From contig CAZKUN010000038.1 of assembly GCA_964555935.1 (NCBI GenBank), positions 1 to 51,288 on the forward strand: a DNA stretch of 51,288 nt, given 5' to 3'. Within the stretch, counting starts at the first letter, position 1. Each line of letters opens with the position of its first letter. A program made the translations under genes and the position numbers. The notes beneath the pieces were generated by a model. That model was not told the origin of the DNA. It ran no database searches and saw nothing but the letters and a program-made list of their open reading frames with translations. The stretch is from CAZKUN01 sp964555935 (GTDB taxonomy: Bacteria; Armatimonadota; Zipacnadia; Zipacnadales; VGFC01). This document shows, piece by piece, positions 7,944 to 16,279 of the stretch.

Positions 7944-10285
7944 CGCGGTCCATACGCGCGGATCTCGCAGATCCGCGCGGAAGGATCGTCGATCAAGAGC
8001 CGGATCCGATCGGTCGTGACGGAACCGAACGCGTGGACGCGGCGCCGCTCGCGGTTCTCGGACACGTCGACGACGGCGCGCCATGCTTCGCCATCGGGAA
8101 CTGTGACCCGGTAGGAGCGGGCGGACATCTCGCGGAGCTGGAAGGTGAGATGGACGGTATCGACTTCGCGCGGGCCGTCGAAACGCAACTCAAGCCAGTG
8201 GGGCGAAGGCGCAGCGGGATCGGGCGCCCAGGAGTTCGGCTCGCCGTGGACGGCGCGGCTGTAACCGTTGGTTGTGTTGGCGGCGGAGAGGGTGACGTTG
8301 GCCGGCATTCGACGGGGCGGGAGCCCCGTCGCTACGCGATCGGCGGGGGCATCCCGCGGCGGCTCGCCCGTATCGTGCGGGTCGGGAATGGTGGCTTCGC
8401 TGGAGGCAGAGACGGCGGCAGCGAGGGCGAAGTCGAGCGGGTCCTGATTCGGCACGCCCATCAGGTAAGTGCCATCGCGGAGCAGCGTCTGTTGGAGTTG
8501 GGTGAGGTGATCCGAATAGACGCCGCGGGGCGACGAGTCATGGGCCCTCGCGATGGCCGCAGCCGTGCCGACGACCTCGCCCACCATGCACGTGATGCGC
8601 ATGACGCGCACGCCGTTGAGGGCGAGGTGGGTAGCGCTGACGTTGCGGCCTGCCATGAGGAGATTGTCGACGTTGCGCGAGTAGAGAATGCGGTACGGGA
8701 CGCTGGCCTTGAAGTGATAGAGCCGGAACGCCTGGGGGCCGTTGGTCCAGAACCCTTGCGGGTGATGAGGGTCGATGTTGTAGCCGGCGTAAGTGACCGT
8801 GTCATCGTGGATGATGCGATCGGCGAAATCGCGCTGGGTGAGAACGTAGTCGCCCAGGAGGCGGCGCGACTCGCGCTTGCCGGCGATGTGGTTGGTCGCC
8901 ACGAAGTCCAGATTCGCGGCCTCGGCCGCGAGTTCGGGGCAGTGGTTCTTCACGTGATCCCAAAGCCCAAGCTTGACTAGGAAGAGCTGGTCGCGGATCG
9001 ACTCCGCATCGGCGATGGTGTCCTGCATCCCCCCCAGTTCAAGCCACCAGGCGCCGAGAGGATTGGCGTTCTCCGGATGGCGTCCTTTGCCGCGCTCGAG
9101 GCTGTGGAAGCCATCGGGCGCCTCATGGAGGACGGAGTGCTGGGTGGCCTTCGGGCCCGGATCGAAGTCGCCGCAGGACTCCCACGTCGGCGCCCAATCC
9201 GGCGCGTGGAACTCGACGGGCTCGTCGCGCTTGACGATGGTGTTTCCCGTCAGCGAGGAGCTGAGCGAATGGGGATCGGCTTCGGCTGGCGCGGCGGGCT
9301 CGTCGAACTCATCGCGGCCCTCACGGCCCGTGCGGCAGTCGGCGCCAGACCAGTAGCCGACCCAGCCGTCGCCCGTGCAATCGGCGAACAGATCGCCCCG
9401 GAACTCGTGACGCTCACCGGTGATGACGTCGAGGGCGCGGACGCTCTCGATGACGCCGTCGCGCTTCATTCCGACGCCCGTTGCGCGAGAGTTGAGGAAG
9501 AGATCGATGGCGCGCTCGGAGCGGACGATGGATTCGAAGTGCTCCGAGCGGTCGGCGCCGGACGGAATGCGAGAGAGTTGCTCGATGATGCCGGTCTCGC
9601 GCGGGTCGAGGGGCTCGTCGGAGGTGTCGCCGCTCATCCAGACCTGGATCTCGCTGGAGGCGTTGCCGCCGAGGATTGGGCGGTCTTGCACCAACGCCAC
9701 TTGGCAACCGTGACGGGCGGCGGAGATGGCAGCGGCGCAACCGGCGATCCCGCCGCCGACCACGACGAGATCGTATGGGCCGTGCTCTCGGATCGTCGAG
9801 GAGACGCCCCCGTGGCGCTCGCGTTCGGCGGCGAGAGCGTCGGGATCGCTACTGGGCGACGGTCCCGTGGTCAACACGACGGCGTCGCAGCGTCCCCACC
9901 AGCCGGCCAGGTCGTGAAGACGGATCTCGATATCTCCGCGGGGGAGGTCGAAGGAGCCGCCATCGATCCATTGCCATGAAGACGACGGCGCGGCCCCAAA
10001 AGTGGTTGAGGAGGGCGTGCCATTGACGAGGACCTGGAACTTGCCCGGGGAGTGCTCGGGGAGCCAGTCCCTGCAGCGGACCCATAGGCGGTGGGCGCCC
10101 GGTTTCGTGACGCGGGCAGTGGTGGCGGCGTCGGCGACGGGACGACCATTGCCATTGGCAAGTAGGTACGGCGAGCCAATGAGACCGACGAACTGTGGGT
10201 CATTGACCCATCCGCCGGGAGAATCGAACTGCTCGGCCTCAAGCCAGATGACGGCGTCGGCGGGAGGGGCAATCATGGGCGACAT
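7940..10285 (-). CDS. FAD-dependent oxidoreductase with carbohydrate-binding-like flanking domains
   Basis: A 781-residue protein with three parts. Residues about 12-140 form a beta-sandwich like a CBM (EAEQFDSPGG; HRLWVRCRDW; GDIEIRLHDL). Residues about 172-620 are an FAD_oxidored domain with dinucleotide fold VVVGGGIAGCAAAISAA and the family motif GGNASSEIQVWMSG; FADCTGDGWVGYWSG follows. The last 140 residues (from MPANVTLSA) look like a discoidin-type sandwich. There is no signal peptide. The start overlaps the stop of the upstream di-CxxCH gene (GTGATG), so both are translated from one message. Such FAD proteins are frequent beside sulfatases and glycosidases; sugar or cyclitol oxidation is suspected but unproven. 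A repeat hairpin (8311-8330) is read in frame as the linker before the last domain. Confidence 0.85.
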   Translation of the reverse strand: MSPMIAPPADAVIWLEAEQFDSPGGWVNDPQFVGLIGSPYLLANGNGRPVADAATTARVTKPGAHRLWVRCRDWLPEHSPGKFQVLVNGTPSSTTFGAAPSSSWQWIDGGSFDLPRGDIEIRLHDLAGWWGRCDAVVLTTGPSPSSDPDALAAERERHGGVSSTIREHGPYDLVVVGGGIAGCAAAISAARHGCQVALVQDRPILGGNASSEIQVWMSGDTSDEPLDPRETGIIEQLSRIPSGADRSEHFESIVRSERAIDLFLNSRATGVGMKRDGVIESVRALDVITGERHEFRGDLFADCTGDGWVGYWSGADCRTGREGRDEFDEPAAPAEADPHSLSSSLTGNTIVKRDEPVEFHAPDWAPTWESCGDFDPGPKATQHSVLHEAPDGFHSLERGKGRHPENANPLGAWWLELGGMQDTIADAESIRDQLFLVKLGLWDHVKNHCPELAAEAANLDFVATNHIAGKRESRRLLGDYVLTQRDFADRIIHDDTVTYAGYNIDPHHPQGFWTNGPQAFRLYHFKASVPYRILYSRNVDNLLMAGRNVSATHLALNGVRVMRITCMVGEVVGTAAAIARAHDSSPRGVYSDHLTQLQQTLLRDGTYLMGVPNQDPLDFALAAAVSASSEATIPDPHDTGEPPRDAPADRVATGLPPRRMPANVTLSAANTTNGYSRAVHGEPNSWAPDPAAPSPHWLELRFDGPREVDTVHLTFQLREMSARSYRVTVPDGEAWRAVVDVSENRERRRVHAFGSVTTDRIRLLIDDPSARICEIRAYGPR
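7955..7979. repeat. 11-bp-stem hairpin at a convergent gene end
   Basis: CGCGCGGATCT, loop CGC, AGATCCGCGCG: a perfect 11-base inverted repeat just inside the 3' end of the FAD gene (it encodes the end of that protein). It faces the end of the GH42-like gene and might stop transcription in both directions. There is no T-tract. It shares the GCGGATC/GATCCGC core with the hairpin repeats listed elsewhere. Confidence 0.6.
8311..8330. repeat. Hairpin repeat inside the FAD oxidoreductase gene
   Basis: GACGGGGC, loop GGGA, GCCCCGTC, followed by GCTACGC. It has the same tetraloop as the intergenic hairpins at 13613 and 37298. On the minus strand it is translated as part of RVATGLPPRRMP, the linker between the flavin domain and the C-terminal sandwich, without breaking the frame. 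Confidence 0.6.
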
Positions 10286-13083
10286 CACGGTTTCAGGAGA
10301 GCCGCGATGCGGGATTTGAACGCCTCGAGCCGCTGCTCCTGATCATCGCTGAAACTCCCCAGGCGCTGAGCGTACGTGTCCATCCAGGTGACCAGGCGGT
10401 CCGTGTCGTCGGCGTTCAACTCGACGTCGTGGTGACCGTCGCGGAGGAGTTTGAGCAACTGGCTTGTCTGAGCCGCGCAGGCCGTGACGACCGAACGCCC
10501 CGCGCCGTAGCGGCTTGAGATATGCGTGAAGAGACTCGGATTGCCGTAGTTGATGAGCGCGTCGTACGCGCCCTCACCGGTGAGGTCGAGCGCGGCGGCT
10601 TTGGCATCGGCGGCGCCGGGCGCGTGGCAACTGATGCAGTGCTCGTCTAGCACCGGCTTGACGAGGGTATCGAAGCGCATCGGCCAGGAACCCTCCGGCC
10701 CGAGCTTGATGCGCGAGGGCTCGCGATTCAGAGCGATGGCGCGCATGTTGGTGGGCGCCGTGTTGCGACCCTCATGGCACCCGACGCAACTCAGCGTCTG
10801 GTTGGGCTGGAGGTAGGTGAGGCTGCGCATGGTCTGGAGCGCCATGCCGTTTTCGTCGAGCGCCTGGAAGAAGATGCCGACTCCGGCCGGCGCGTGGAAG
10901 TGGGCCGATCCATCGGCCTCGACGGGGACCGTGCCGAGGACGAACTTGCCGGGGTCGTCGCGCGTGATGCCCAGCCGCGGCGCGTTCATGGTTGGCTGCG
11001 TCTTGGCGGGCACGCCGACGATGCGGAGGGCTTTAACGGCCCCGCGCTCGACGCCCGCGAGTCCGTTGTAGACATCGAGCAGGACCACGCGGCCCTCTTT
11101 CGACTCGTCGACGTCGGTAGCGAAGATGGGCGGCTTGGGCCGCGACCGAAGCGCGAGCGGGTACATGCTCGAGATATCCGGATCGCGATAGATCAGCTCA
11201 AGATTGCCGAAGGCGTCGTAGTAGTAGATTCCAAGGGCGGCGTCGGGGTTGCGCGATCCCTCGTTCTTGAGCGGCTGGTGGCTCCACGAACAGAGGAAGT
11301 AGTCCTCAGACAGCGGGAACGGGTTGGCATAGTAACTAGCGGGCCAGCCCTCGATCTCCGGGAAGCAGACCTCGGGCGTGAGGCGCGTGATGGGCTCCGT
11401 GCCATCGACGCCGACGGAGGTATCGAGCAGCGTGAGGCTGCCGCCGGTGACCGAGTGGTGGGCGGATGCGGTGAAGATCATCTTCTTCGAATTGGGTATG
11501 GCGCGGGCCTCGAAGATGGCGTGGGGCGCGTGGGTGAAGTTGCCGTAGACGATCTCCGGATGCGTGCCGTCGGGCCGGGTCGACCAAAGGCTCATGTACG
11601 GCATGTTGCTGCGGTCGACGTAGTCCCAGCGCGCGTAGGTGATGCGCCCGTCATTGGTGACCGAGGGCGTCCACTCGAAGTTCTCAAAGGGCGAGATCGC
11701 GCGCATCCGCGAGCCGTCGGGGCTCATGGTGTGCAGCGTGTAGACCGCGACCGGGCGGCTGGGTCCGCCGCCACAGCGAACGTATGAATCGGGCAGCGCG
11801 CCGGTGAGGGCTTCAAGACTTGTCTGCTCCGTGCACTGAACGAAGACGCCGCGCCGGGTGGACAAGAAGACGATGTCGCCATTCGGGAGGCAACGGGCGT
11901 CGAAGTCGTCGTAACGCCCACGGGTCAGTTGGCGGACGCCGGAGCCGTCGACGTTCATCTCGTAGACATGATAGAAGGCGTCTTCGGGGATGCTGGCCTT
12001 GTCGACCTTGTTCGGGTTGCCGGATGTCTCGAGGTAGTACTTGCAGAACGCGAACAGGATCTTGGAGCCGTCGTGGCTGAGTTCAGGTCGGAGGAACGTG
12101 CCCTCGGGCCAGCCATCCGTGATGCAGGTCAGCTCCGGATCGCCGGACTTGTAGTTCGACATGGTATACAGTCCGCCGCCGGGCTTTGACCACCAGCCGT
12201 AGTACTGGTCGGACATGTGGCTGTATTGGGTGGGCTTGCGCTTGCTGAAAACGATCTGGTCGAAGTCGAGGAGTGGGTTCTTGAGCGCGAGGTCGCGGAC
12301 CAGCCAACGGGCTTTGGCGTAGAGAGCCTCGTCGCCGAACTCCTGGTCGCCCAGTTCTTGGGTGACTCTTGCGATCCCGGCATCGAATTCGGCGGTGTCA
12401 ACGCCCATCTTGGCGAGATCAGCGGACAGCTTGTCGCCGCGCTTGATGACCTGGGCAACGGGCAGATAGTCGACCACTCGCTCGCCAGGGCGCGGGTGGT
12501 TTACCGACCAGGGACTCACGCTGCTCTGGTTTGCGGTCTTCCACAGGGCGACGTTGGTCTCATCATCACCCGAGGCGTAGACCTCGACCTCATCGAGGTG
12601 AAAGTAGTTGCTGCCGGGCAGGTGGCATTTGACGAAACGCGCATTGTGGGCGTCAAGCGTAACCGCCAGCGGCTCGCCGGCGCCGGTTCCACCAAAGGCC
12701 TGTCCGCCGCAGTCGTGGACTTGGGTCCACGTCTCGCCGTCGAGCGAGGTCGATAGGAGCATGTTGACGCTGCGGCCGCCCGCACCACCTCGGTTGTAGA
12801 CGACGATGCGTCCGATGGCGATCTCTTCCCCCAGGTCCACCATCCACCACGGGCTGGCCTCGAGGGCGGCGTGAAATCCCCACCTGCCCTCCTTGATGCC
12901 GTCGATGGCGCCGAGAGCGTCGCCCTCAGTCGTGGCAGTGGTGGATGTGGCCTGAGCGCGCTTACGCTCTTCCTGGACGATCCAATCGGCCTCGATGTCT
13001 GAGCGCCAGTCGGCGCTCAGGCTGGATGCTAGGCCGAGGAGCAGGAGCGCCACCAGGGCGCCGAAGACATGTCTGACTCGCAT
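10285..13083 (-). CDS. Exported di-CxxCH propeller protein, related to hydrazine synthase alpha subunit family
   Basis: A 932-residue exported protein. The ATG at 13083 has AAGGTGA five bases upstream; the GTG at 13092 has no such site. After the signal peptide (HVFGALVALLLLGLASSLSA) comes a discoidin-like domain (about 35-170), then TolB/WD40-type propeller blades (LTRGRYDDFDARCLPNGD; MSPDGSRMRAISPF; SLWSTRPDGTHPEIV). The C-terminal part has two heme-c motifs, CVGCH near residue 765 and CISCH near 815. The preceding stretch (GTVPVEADGSAHFHAPAGV) is the signature of the HzsA-related family common in Planctomycetota and other phyla. This family is widespread in non-anammox organisms, so hydrazine synthesis is not implied. 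A periplasmic electron carrier for the coupled FAD enzyme is inference. Confidence 0.8.
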   Translation of the reverse strand: MRVRHVFGALVALLLLGLASSLSADWRSDIEADWIVQEERKRAQATSTTATTEGDALGAIDGIKEGRWGFHAALEASPWWMVDLGEEIAIGRIVVYNRGGAGGRSVNMLLSTSLDGETWTQVHDCGGQAFGGTGAGEPLAVTLDAHNARFVKCHLPGSNYFHLDEVEVYASGDDETNVALWKTANQSSVSPWSVNHPRPGERVVDYLPVAQVIKRGDKLSADLAKMGVDTAEFDAGIARVTQELGDQEFGDEALYAKARWLVRDLALKNPLLDFDQIVFSKRKPTQYSHMSDQYYGWWSKPGGGLYTMSNYKSGDPELTCITDGWPEGTFLRPELSHDGSKILFAFCKYYLETSGNPNKVDKASIPEDAFYHVYEMNVDGSGVRQLTRGRYDDFDARCLPNGDIVFLSTRRGVFVQCTEQTSLEALTGALPDSYVRCGGGPSRPVAVYTLHTMSPDGSRMRAISPFENFEWTPSVTNDGRITYARWDYVDRSNMPYMSLWSTRPDGTHPEIVYGNFTHAPHAIFEARAIPNSKKMIFTASAHHSVTGGSLTLLDTSVGVDGTEPITRLTPEVCFPEIEGWPASYYANPFPLSEDYFLCSWSHQPLKNEGSRNPDAALGIYYYDAFGNLELIYRDPDISSMYPLALRSRPKPPIFATDVDESKEGRVVLLDVYNGLAGVERGAVKALRIVGVPAKTQPTMNAPRLGITRDDPGKFVLGTVPVEADGSAHFHAPAGVGIFFQALDENGMALQTMRSLTYLQPNQTLSCVGCHEGRNTAPTNMRAIALNREPSRIKLGPEGSWPMRFDTLVKPVLDEHCISCHAPGAADAKAAALDLTGEGAYDALINYGNPSLFTHISSRYGAGRSVVTACAAQTSQLLKLLRDGHHDVELNADDTDRLVTWMDTYAQRLGSFSDDQEQRLEAFKSRIAALLKP

Positions 13084-13133
13084 TGCGATCACCTTCGGTC
13101 AGTGTAACCGGCGTGTGGCAATACTAACGCCTA

Positions 13134-13523
13134 CTACAGCGCGACGTTCTGCTTGCTTTCGGGCGTGTAGCTGTGGAACTCAATGCGGTTGCCGTCGGGA
13201 TCCTGGACCCAGCACTGCCAACTGCCATCCTCACCAAAGTGTGGATCGGTAACCTCGAGACCACGACCACGGAAGGTCTCGCAAGCGGTCTTCACGTCAT
13301 CGACCTCGAGACAGAAGTGCTGCCAGGATTCGGTGGGCTCGGGATCGCCCTTGAAGAGTTCGACGAAGCTGCGCCCGCCGATGTGCATGTAGACGCCGAA
13401 GCGCTCGCCGTCATCATTGATGAAGTCGAACGAGTGCGATAGGCCGAGCTTGTTGACGTAGAAATCAATCGATGCATCGAGGTCCTTCACGCGGAAACAG
13501 ATGTGGGCCAACGCTCTGAGCAT
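13134..13523 (-). CDS. VOC-superfamily (glyoxalase/dioxygenase fold) protein
   Basis: A 129-residue protein of the two-half VOC fold: LAHICFRVKDLDASIDFYVNKLGL opens the first beta-alpha-beta-beta-beta unit and QHFCLEVDDVKTACETFRGRGL the second, closing with CWVQDPDGNRIEFHSY. Candidate metal ligands are the His of AHICF, the Glu of FVELF, the His of QHFCL and the Glu of RIEFH, as in glyoxalase I. AGGGAG precedes the ATG. It leads a minus-strand operon with the di-CxxCH protein 50 bases downstream. The fold is certain; the substrate is not. Glyoxalase I proper is one of several possibilities. Confidence 0.85.
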   Translation of the reverse strand: MLRALAHICFRVKDLDASIDFYVNKLGLSHSFDFINDDGERFGVYMHIGGRSFVELFKGDPEPTESWQHFCLEVDDVKTACETFRGRGLEVTDPHFGEDGSWQCWVQDPDGNRIEFHSYTPESKQNVAL

Positions 13524-13736
13524 CTAAGGTCTCCCTTGGGCATCCGTCGAAACGGGCTGTTGAGCGAGATTCGCTGCGGCGGGGCGGAATACCTGCGAGG
13601 CACAGCAACGGAGCGGGTCGGGAGACCCGCAGGCACGATGCGGCGAAAGGACGGCGTTTGGGGAGTGAGGGCTGGGAGGAGAGTGGGACCTTGGCGCGCA
13701 ACGTAGGCGGACTCACTCCAGGACGGAGCCTAGCGA
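13524..13736. other. Divergent intergenic region with a repeat hairpin
   Basis: This 213-base space lies between the VOC gene (minus) and the sulfatase (plus). It holds the hairpin repeat at 13613-13650 and the ribosome-binding site ACGGAG before 13737. I see no strong promoter pair. Confidence 0.4.
13613..13650 (+). repeat. Covarying hairpin repeat, copy 1
   Basis: Stem GCGGGTC, loop GGGA, stem GACCCGC, then the tail AGGCACG followed by a GGC-AAAGG-like segment. Copies 2 (15259) and 3 (37298) have the same layout, with the fifth stem base pair changed in a compensated way (G-C here, A-T in copy 2, C-G in copy 3). Confidence 0.75.
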
Positions 13737-15134
13737 ATGCCACGACCGAACGTGCTGCTCATCACGACCGATCAACACAACGCGCAGATCATGGGTTGCG
13801 CGGGGAATCCGGCGGTGCGGACGCCCAACCTCGATGCGCTGGCAGCGAGAGGCGTCATCTTCGACGCGGCGTATACGCCTCACCCCGTCTGCACTCCGGC
13901 GCGCACGAGCATCTTCACCGGGCAATATGCCGCGAGGCATGGGGTCGGGTACAACATGAACCTCAGGATCAACGAGGCCGATCCATCGCACATGACCGGC
14001 CTGAGCGCCGACGCGACGGCGTTTCCGGAGGTGCTGGCGGGGGCGGGGTATGACACGAGCCTCTTTGGGAAGCTGCATGCCAAACAGGCGGGAGGGAAGA
14101 ACTTCGGGCTTCGCCACACGCGGCTTGCCGAGGGGAAAGGCCAGTTTGTAGAGCACGGATCCGGCCCGGATGATTACCGTCAGTATTTGAGGGGCAAGGG
14201 GTATGGCGATGAAGCGTGGCGGACGTGGGAGATGCCCAAATATGCCGAGAGGGGGCACGTCACATCGCCACTGCCGAATGAGGATTATATCGACACGTGG
14301 GCGGCGACGGAGGCGGTGGAGTATCTGGGCGAGGTGGATGGGCCGTTCTTCTCTTGGGTCTCGTTCAGCAATCCGCACACGCCATGGGATCCGCCCGAGC
14401 CATATGCGTCGATGTACTCGCCGGAGGATGTCGTCTTCCCCGCGCGGCGCCGAGGCGAGTTGGAGGAGAAGAACCCCCATTGGGTGACTAACCTCGCCAA
14501 GACGATCCCCGCGACTCCCCCAACATCGACCGACCCGGACCGCGAGGCAAGCATCGACCTGGCCTACTCGCGGTTCAGCGACGACCAGATACGCTCGATG
14601 CTGGCGGCCTACTATGGCGAGATCACCCACATCGACGACCAGGTGGGACGAATCATCGAAACGCTCGATCGGCGAGGCCAAGCGGAGAATACGCTCATTA
14701 TCTTCACGGCGGATCACGGCGACTACTGCGGCAACAACTGGGCGTTCTTCAAGTACAGCGCATTCTACGAATCCCTGGCACGAGTGCCGTTCATCGTGAG
14801 TGGTCTCGGCGTCGGCGAGGGGCGGCGGGAGCAGTTGGTGAGTCTCAACGACGTCGCGCCGACGGTGCTGGAGGCGTGTGGGCTCGAGGGCGTGGATCCG
14901 ATGGACGGAGAGGCGCTGCAACCGGTGCTGGCGGACGGCGGCGCGGCGTGGCGAGAGGAGCTGCTGCTGGACGCGGGCAACGTGAGGGCCCTGCTGACGC
15001 GGGAGTGGAAGTACATGCGGTGGGGAGATGGCTTTGAGGAGCTATACGACCGGGCGGGGGACCCGGGCGATCTGCACAACGTGGCTGGGGCGCGGAAGGG
15101 CGCGTGTGAGGAGATGCGGAGGCGGATGGGGTGA
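13737..15134 (+). CDS. Cys-type sulfatase (family S1), no signal peptide
   Basis: A 465-residue alkaline-phosphatase-fold sulfatase. The N-terminus PNVLLITTDQHN provides the metal-binding Asp, and the catalytic signature CTPAR at residues 52-56 (C-x-P-x-R followed by TSIFTGQ) marks a cysteine that is converted to formylglycine. The second metal site appears as TADHGDYCGN, and FKYSAFYESLARVPF follows. Length is normal for S1. There is no export signal, so it acts in the cytoplasm or uses another route. It heads the plus-strand run that continues with the nitrilase and PL22 genes. Removal of sulfate from an oligosaccharide is likely; which sulfate is unknown. Confidence 0.92.
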   Translation: MPRPNVLLITTDQHNAQIMGCAGNPAVRTPNLDALAARGVIFDAAYTPHPVCTPARTSIFTGQYAARHGVGYNMNLRINEADPSHMTGLSADATAFPEVLAGAGYDTSLFGKLHAKQAGGKNFGLRHTRLAEGKGQFVEHGSGPDDYRQYLRGKGYGDEAWRTWEMPKYAERGHVTSPLPNEDYIDTWAATEAVEYLGEVDGPFFSWVSFSNPHTPWDPPEPYASMYSPEDVVFPARRRGELEEKNPHWVTNLAKTIPATPPTSTDPDREASIDLAYSRFSDDQIRSMLAAYYGEITHIDDQVGRIIETLDRRGQAENTLIIFTADHGDYCGNNWAFFKYSAFYESLARVPFIVSGLGVGEGRREQLVSLNDVAPTVLEACGLEGVDPMDGEALQPVLADGGAAWREELLLDAGNVRALLTREWKYMRWGDGFEELYDRAGDPGDLHNVAGARKGACEEMRRRMG

Positions 15135-15140
15135 CATGAG

Positions 15141-15219
15141 GCGACGGCGAACGACGATGCCGGCTGAAAGCCGTGGAAACTCGTGGAGTTTCCCTGGTCC
15201 AGTCAAGCTACATTGGGAG
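15141..15219 (+). repeat. ggctgaaagcc repeat element, copy 1 with nested hairpin
   Basis: Shares with 30011-30067 the order: CGAC-rich lead, CCGGCTGAAAGCCG, CCAGT, GCTAC, TTGGG. Between CCG and CCAGT this copy has an extra perfect hairpin, GGAAACTC-GTG-GAGTTTCC (15175-15193), which the other copy lacks. Confidence 0.65.
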
Positions 15220-15258
15220 CGGCGAGAGGTATAGGAGGAGCATGAGAGGGTAGGGAGT

Positions 15259-15297
15259 GCGGATCAGGAGATCCGCAGGCACGGTACGGCAAGGCGG
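15259..15297 (+). repeat. Covarying hairpin repeat, copy 2
   Basis: Stem GCGGATC, loop AGGA, stem GATCCGC, tail AGGCACG, then GGCAAGGCGGAC. It is a compensated variant of copies 1 and 3. Confidence 0.75.
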
Positions 15298-15327
15298 ACT
15301 ATCAGTCGGTAACTGCGAGGTGCGGTG

Positions 15328-16161
15328 ATGAGTCAGCTACGGATCGGGCATTACCAGTGCGTATGTTATCCCGGCGAGTTTGAGCGGAATCTGCAGACAG
15401 TCGTGGAGGCCCTGCGAGAGGCCGAGGAGCGGGGCATTGAACTGCTGAGCCTTCCGGAGAGCCTGCTCGGCGGATACTGGGCAAGCGAGGAGAAATGTCG
15501 CGAGAACGCGTGGCCCGTTCAGAGCACGCGGACACATGAGCTGCTGGAGGCAACGGCCAGCTCGCCGGTGATGTTCATGGTGGGCTTCAACGAGCTGCGG
15601 GGCGATGATCTGTACAACACGGTAGCTCTGTGCGAGCAGGGGACGCTCGTGGGGACTTACTCGAAGGCCTTCCCCGTCATCAACTACTTCAAGCCCGGCC
15701 GAGAGTGCCCTGTGTTTGAGAAGAACGGCGTGAAGTTCGGGATCATCATCTGCGCCGACGGAGGGTATCCCGAGCCGACGCGGATCATGGTGATGAAGGG
15801 CGCGCGAATCATCTTCGCGCCGCACTACAACTACATCGGCAAGGAAACGCTGATCGATCACTACGTCCACGTGCGCAGCGATCACATTGCGCGGGCGGTG
15901 GAGAACGCCGTGTTCTTCGTGCGTGGCAACAATGTTGAGGTCGGCGAGCAGCTCAGCCTCGGGCGCGATGGCGTCGGCTACGGCGACAGCTACATCATCG
16001 ACCCGAACGGGCAGATCGTTGCGGCGGCGAACCTACACGCGCCCGCGATGGTCTACTCCGACATCGACCTCGACCGGAAGTACTACGGCTGGCACAATAA
16101 GTCGGCACGTTCAGCGAGGATCTTCTGGGAGCAGCTGAGGGACGCGGCCGGGGACGAGTGA
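15328..16161 (+). CDS. Carbon-nitrogen hydrolase (nitrilase superfamily)
   Basis: A 277-residue member of the nitrilase superfamily with the whole catalytic triad: Glu44 in LSLPESLLGG, Lys113 in TYSKAFP and Cys142 in IIICADGGYPE. After the Cys come GARIIFAPHYN and a long R-x-x-H-I-A-R-A-V-E-N segment typical of the C-N hydrolase sandwich. The ATG at 15328 is preferred to the GTG three bases earlier because GAGGTG is then well spaced. The enzyme is cytoplasmic and would cut an amide, carbamoyl or nitrile bond; the substrate cannot be read. Between a sulfatase and a PL22-like lyase, it might act on an amide-bearing sugar or uronamide (inference). Confidence 0.88.
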   Translation: MSQLRIGHYQCVCYPGEFERNLQTVVEALREAEERGIELLSLPESLLGGYWASEEKCRENAWPVQSTRTHELLEATASSPVMFMVGFNELRGDDLYNTVALCEQGTLVGTYSKAFPVINYFKPGRECPVFEKNGVKFGIIICADGGYPEPTRIMVMKGARIIFAPHYNYIGKETLIDHYVHVRSDHIARAVENAVFFVRGNNVEVGEQLSLGRDGVGYGDSYIIDPNGQIVAAANLHAPAMVYSDIDLDRKYYGWHNKSARSARIFWEQLRDAAGDE

Positions 16162-16170
16162 ACGGCACTG

Positions 16171-16252
16171 CCAACCACCAAGGACACCAAGAGCACCAAG
16201 AACGACAACGAAAAAGGGAAGACTGGAAGACTAGAAGACGGCAAGGAACGGC
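16171..16252 (+). repeat. CCACGAAGACACGAAG-type repeat, divergent copy
   Basis: Begins ten bases behind the nitrilase stop codon: ACCACCAAGGACACCAAG, then GAGCACCAAGAACG, then GAAGACTGGAAGACTAGAAG. It is a run of roughly 9- and 12-base units rich in A and G. Related to 28901-28930 and 43316-43352, which also start just behind a stop codon. Confidence 0.6.
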
Positions 16253-16279
16253 GAGTCTGGTGGATACGGAGGGCGGCCG

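Larger units (their letters stand above)
15135..15327. other. Intergenic region packed with repeats
   Basis: This 193-base space between sulfatase and nitrilase holds the ggctgaaagcc element (15141-15219) and hairpin repeat copy 2 (15259-15297). GAGGTG before the nitrilase start is the only other recognisable signal. Confidence 0.5.

Noticed and set aside
10285..13083. Hydrazine synthase and an anammox lifestyle
   Set aside because: The HzsA-like domain is widespread in organisms without anammox, and no other subunit or anammox gene is in the window.
13524..13736. A small gene in the VOC-sulfatase gap (the open frame from 13503)
   Set aside because: It overlaps the VOC start and runs through the hairpin repeat; it has no plausible ribosome-binding site or protein motif.
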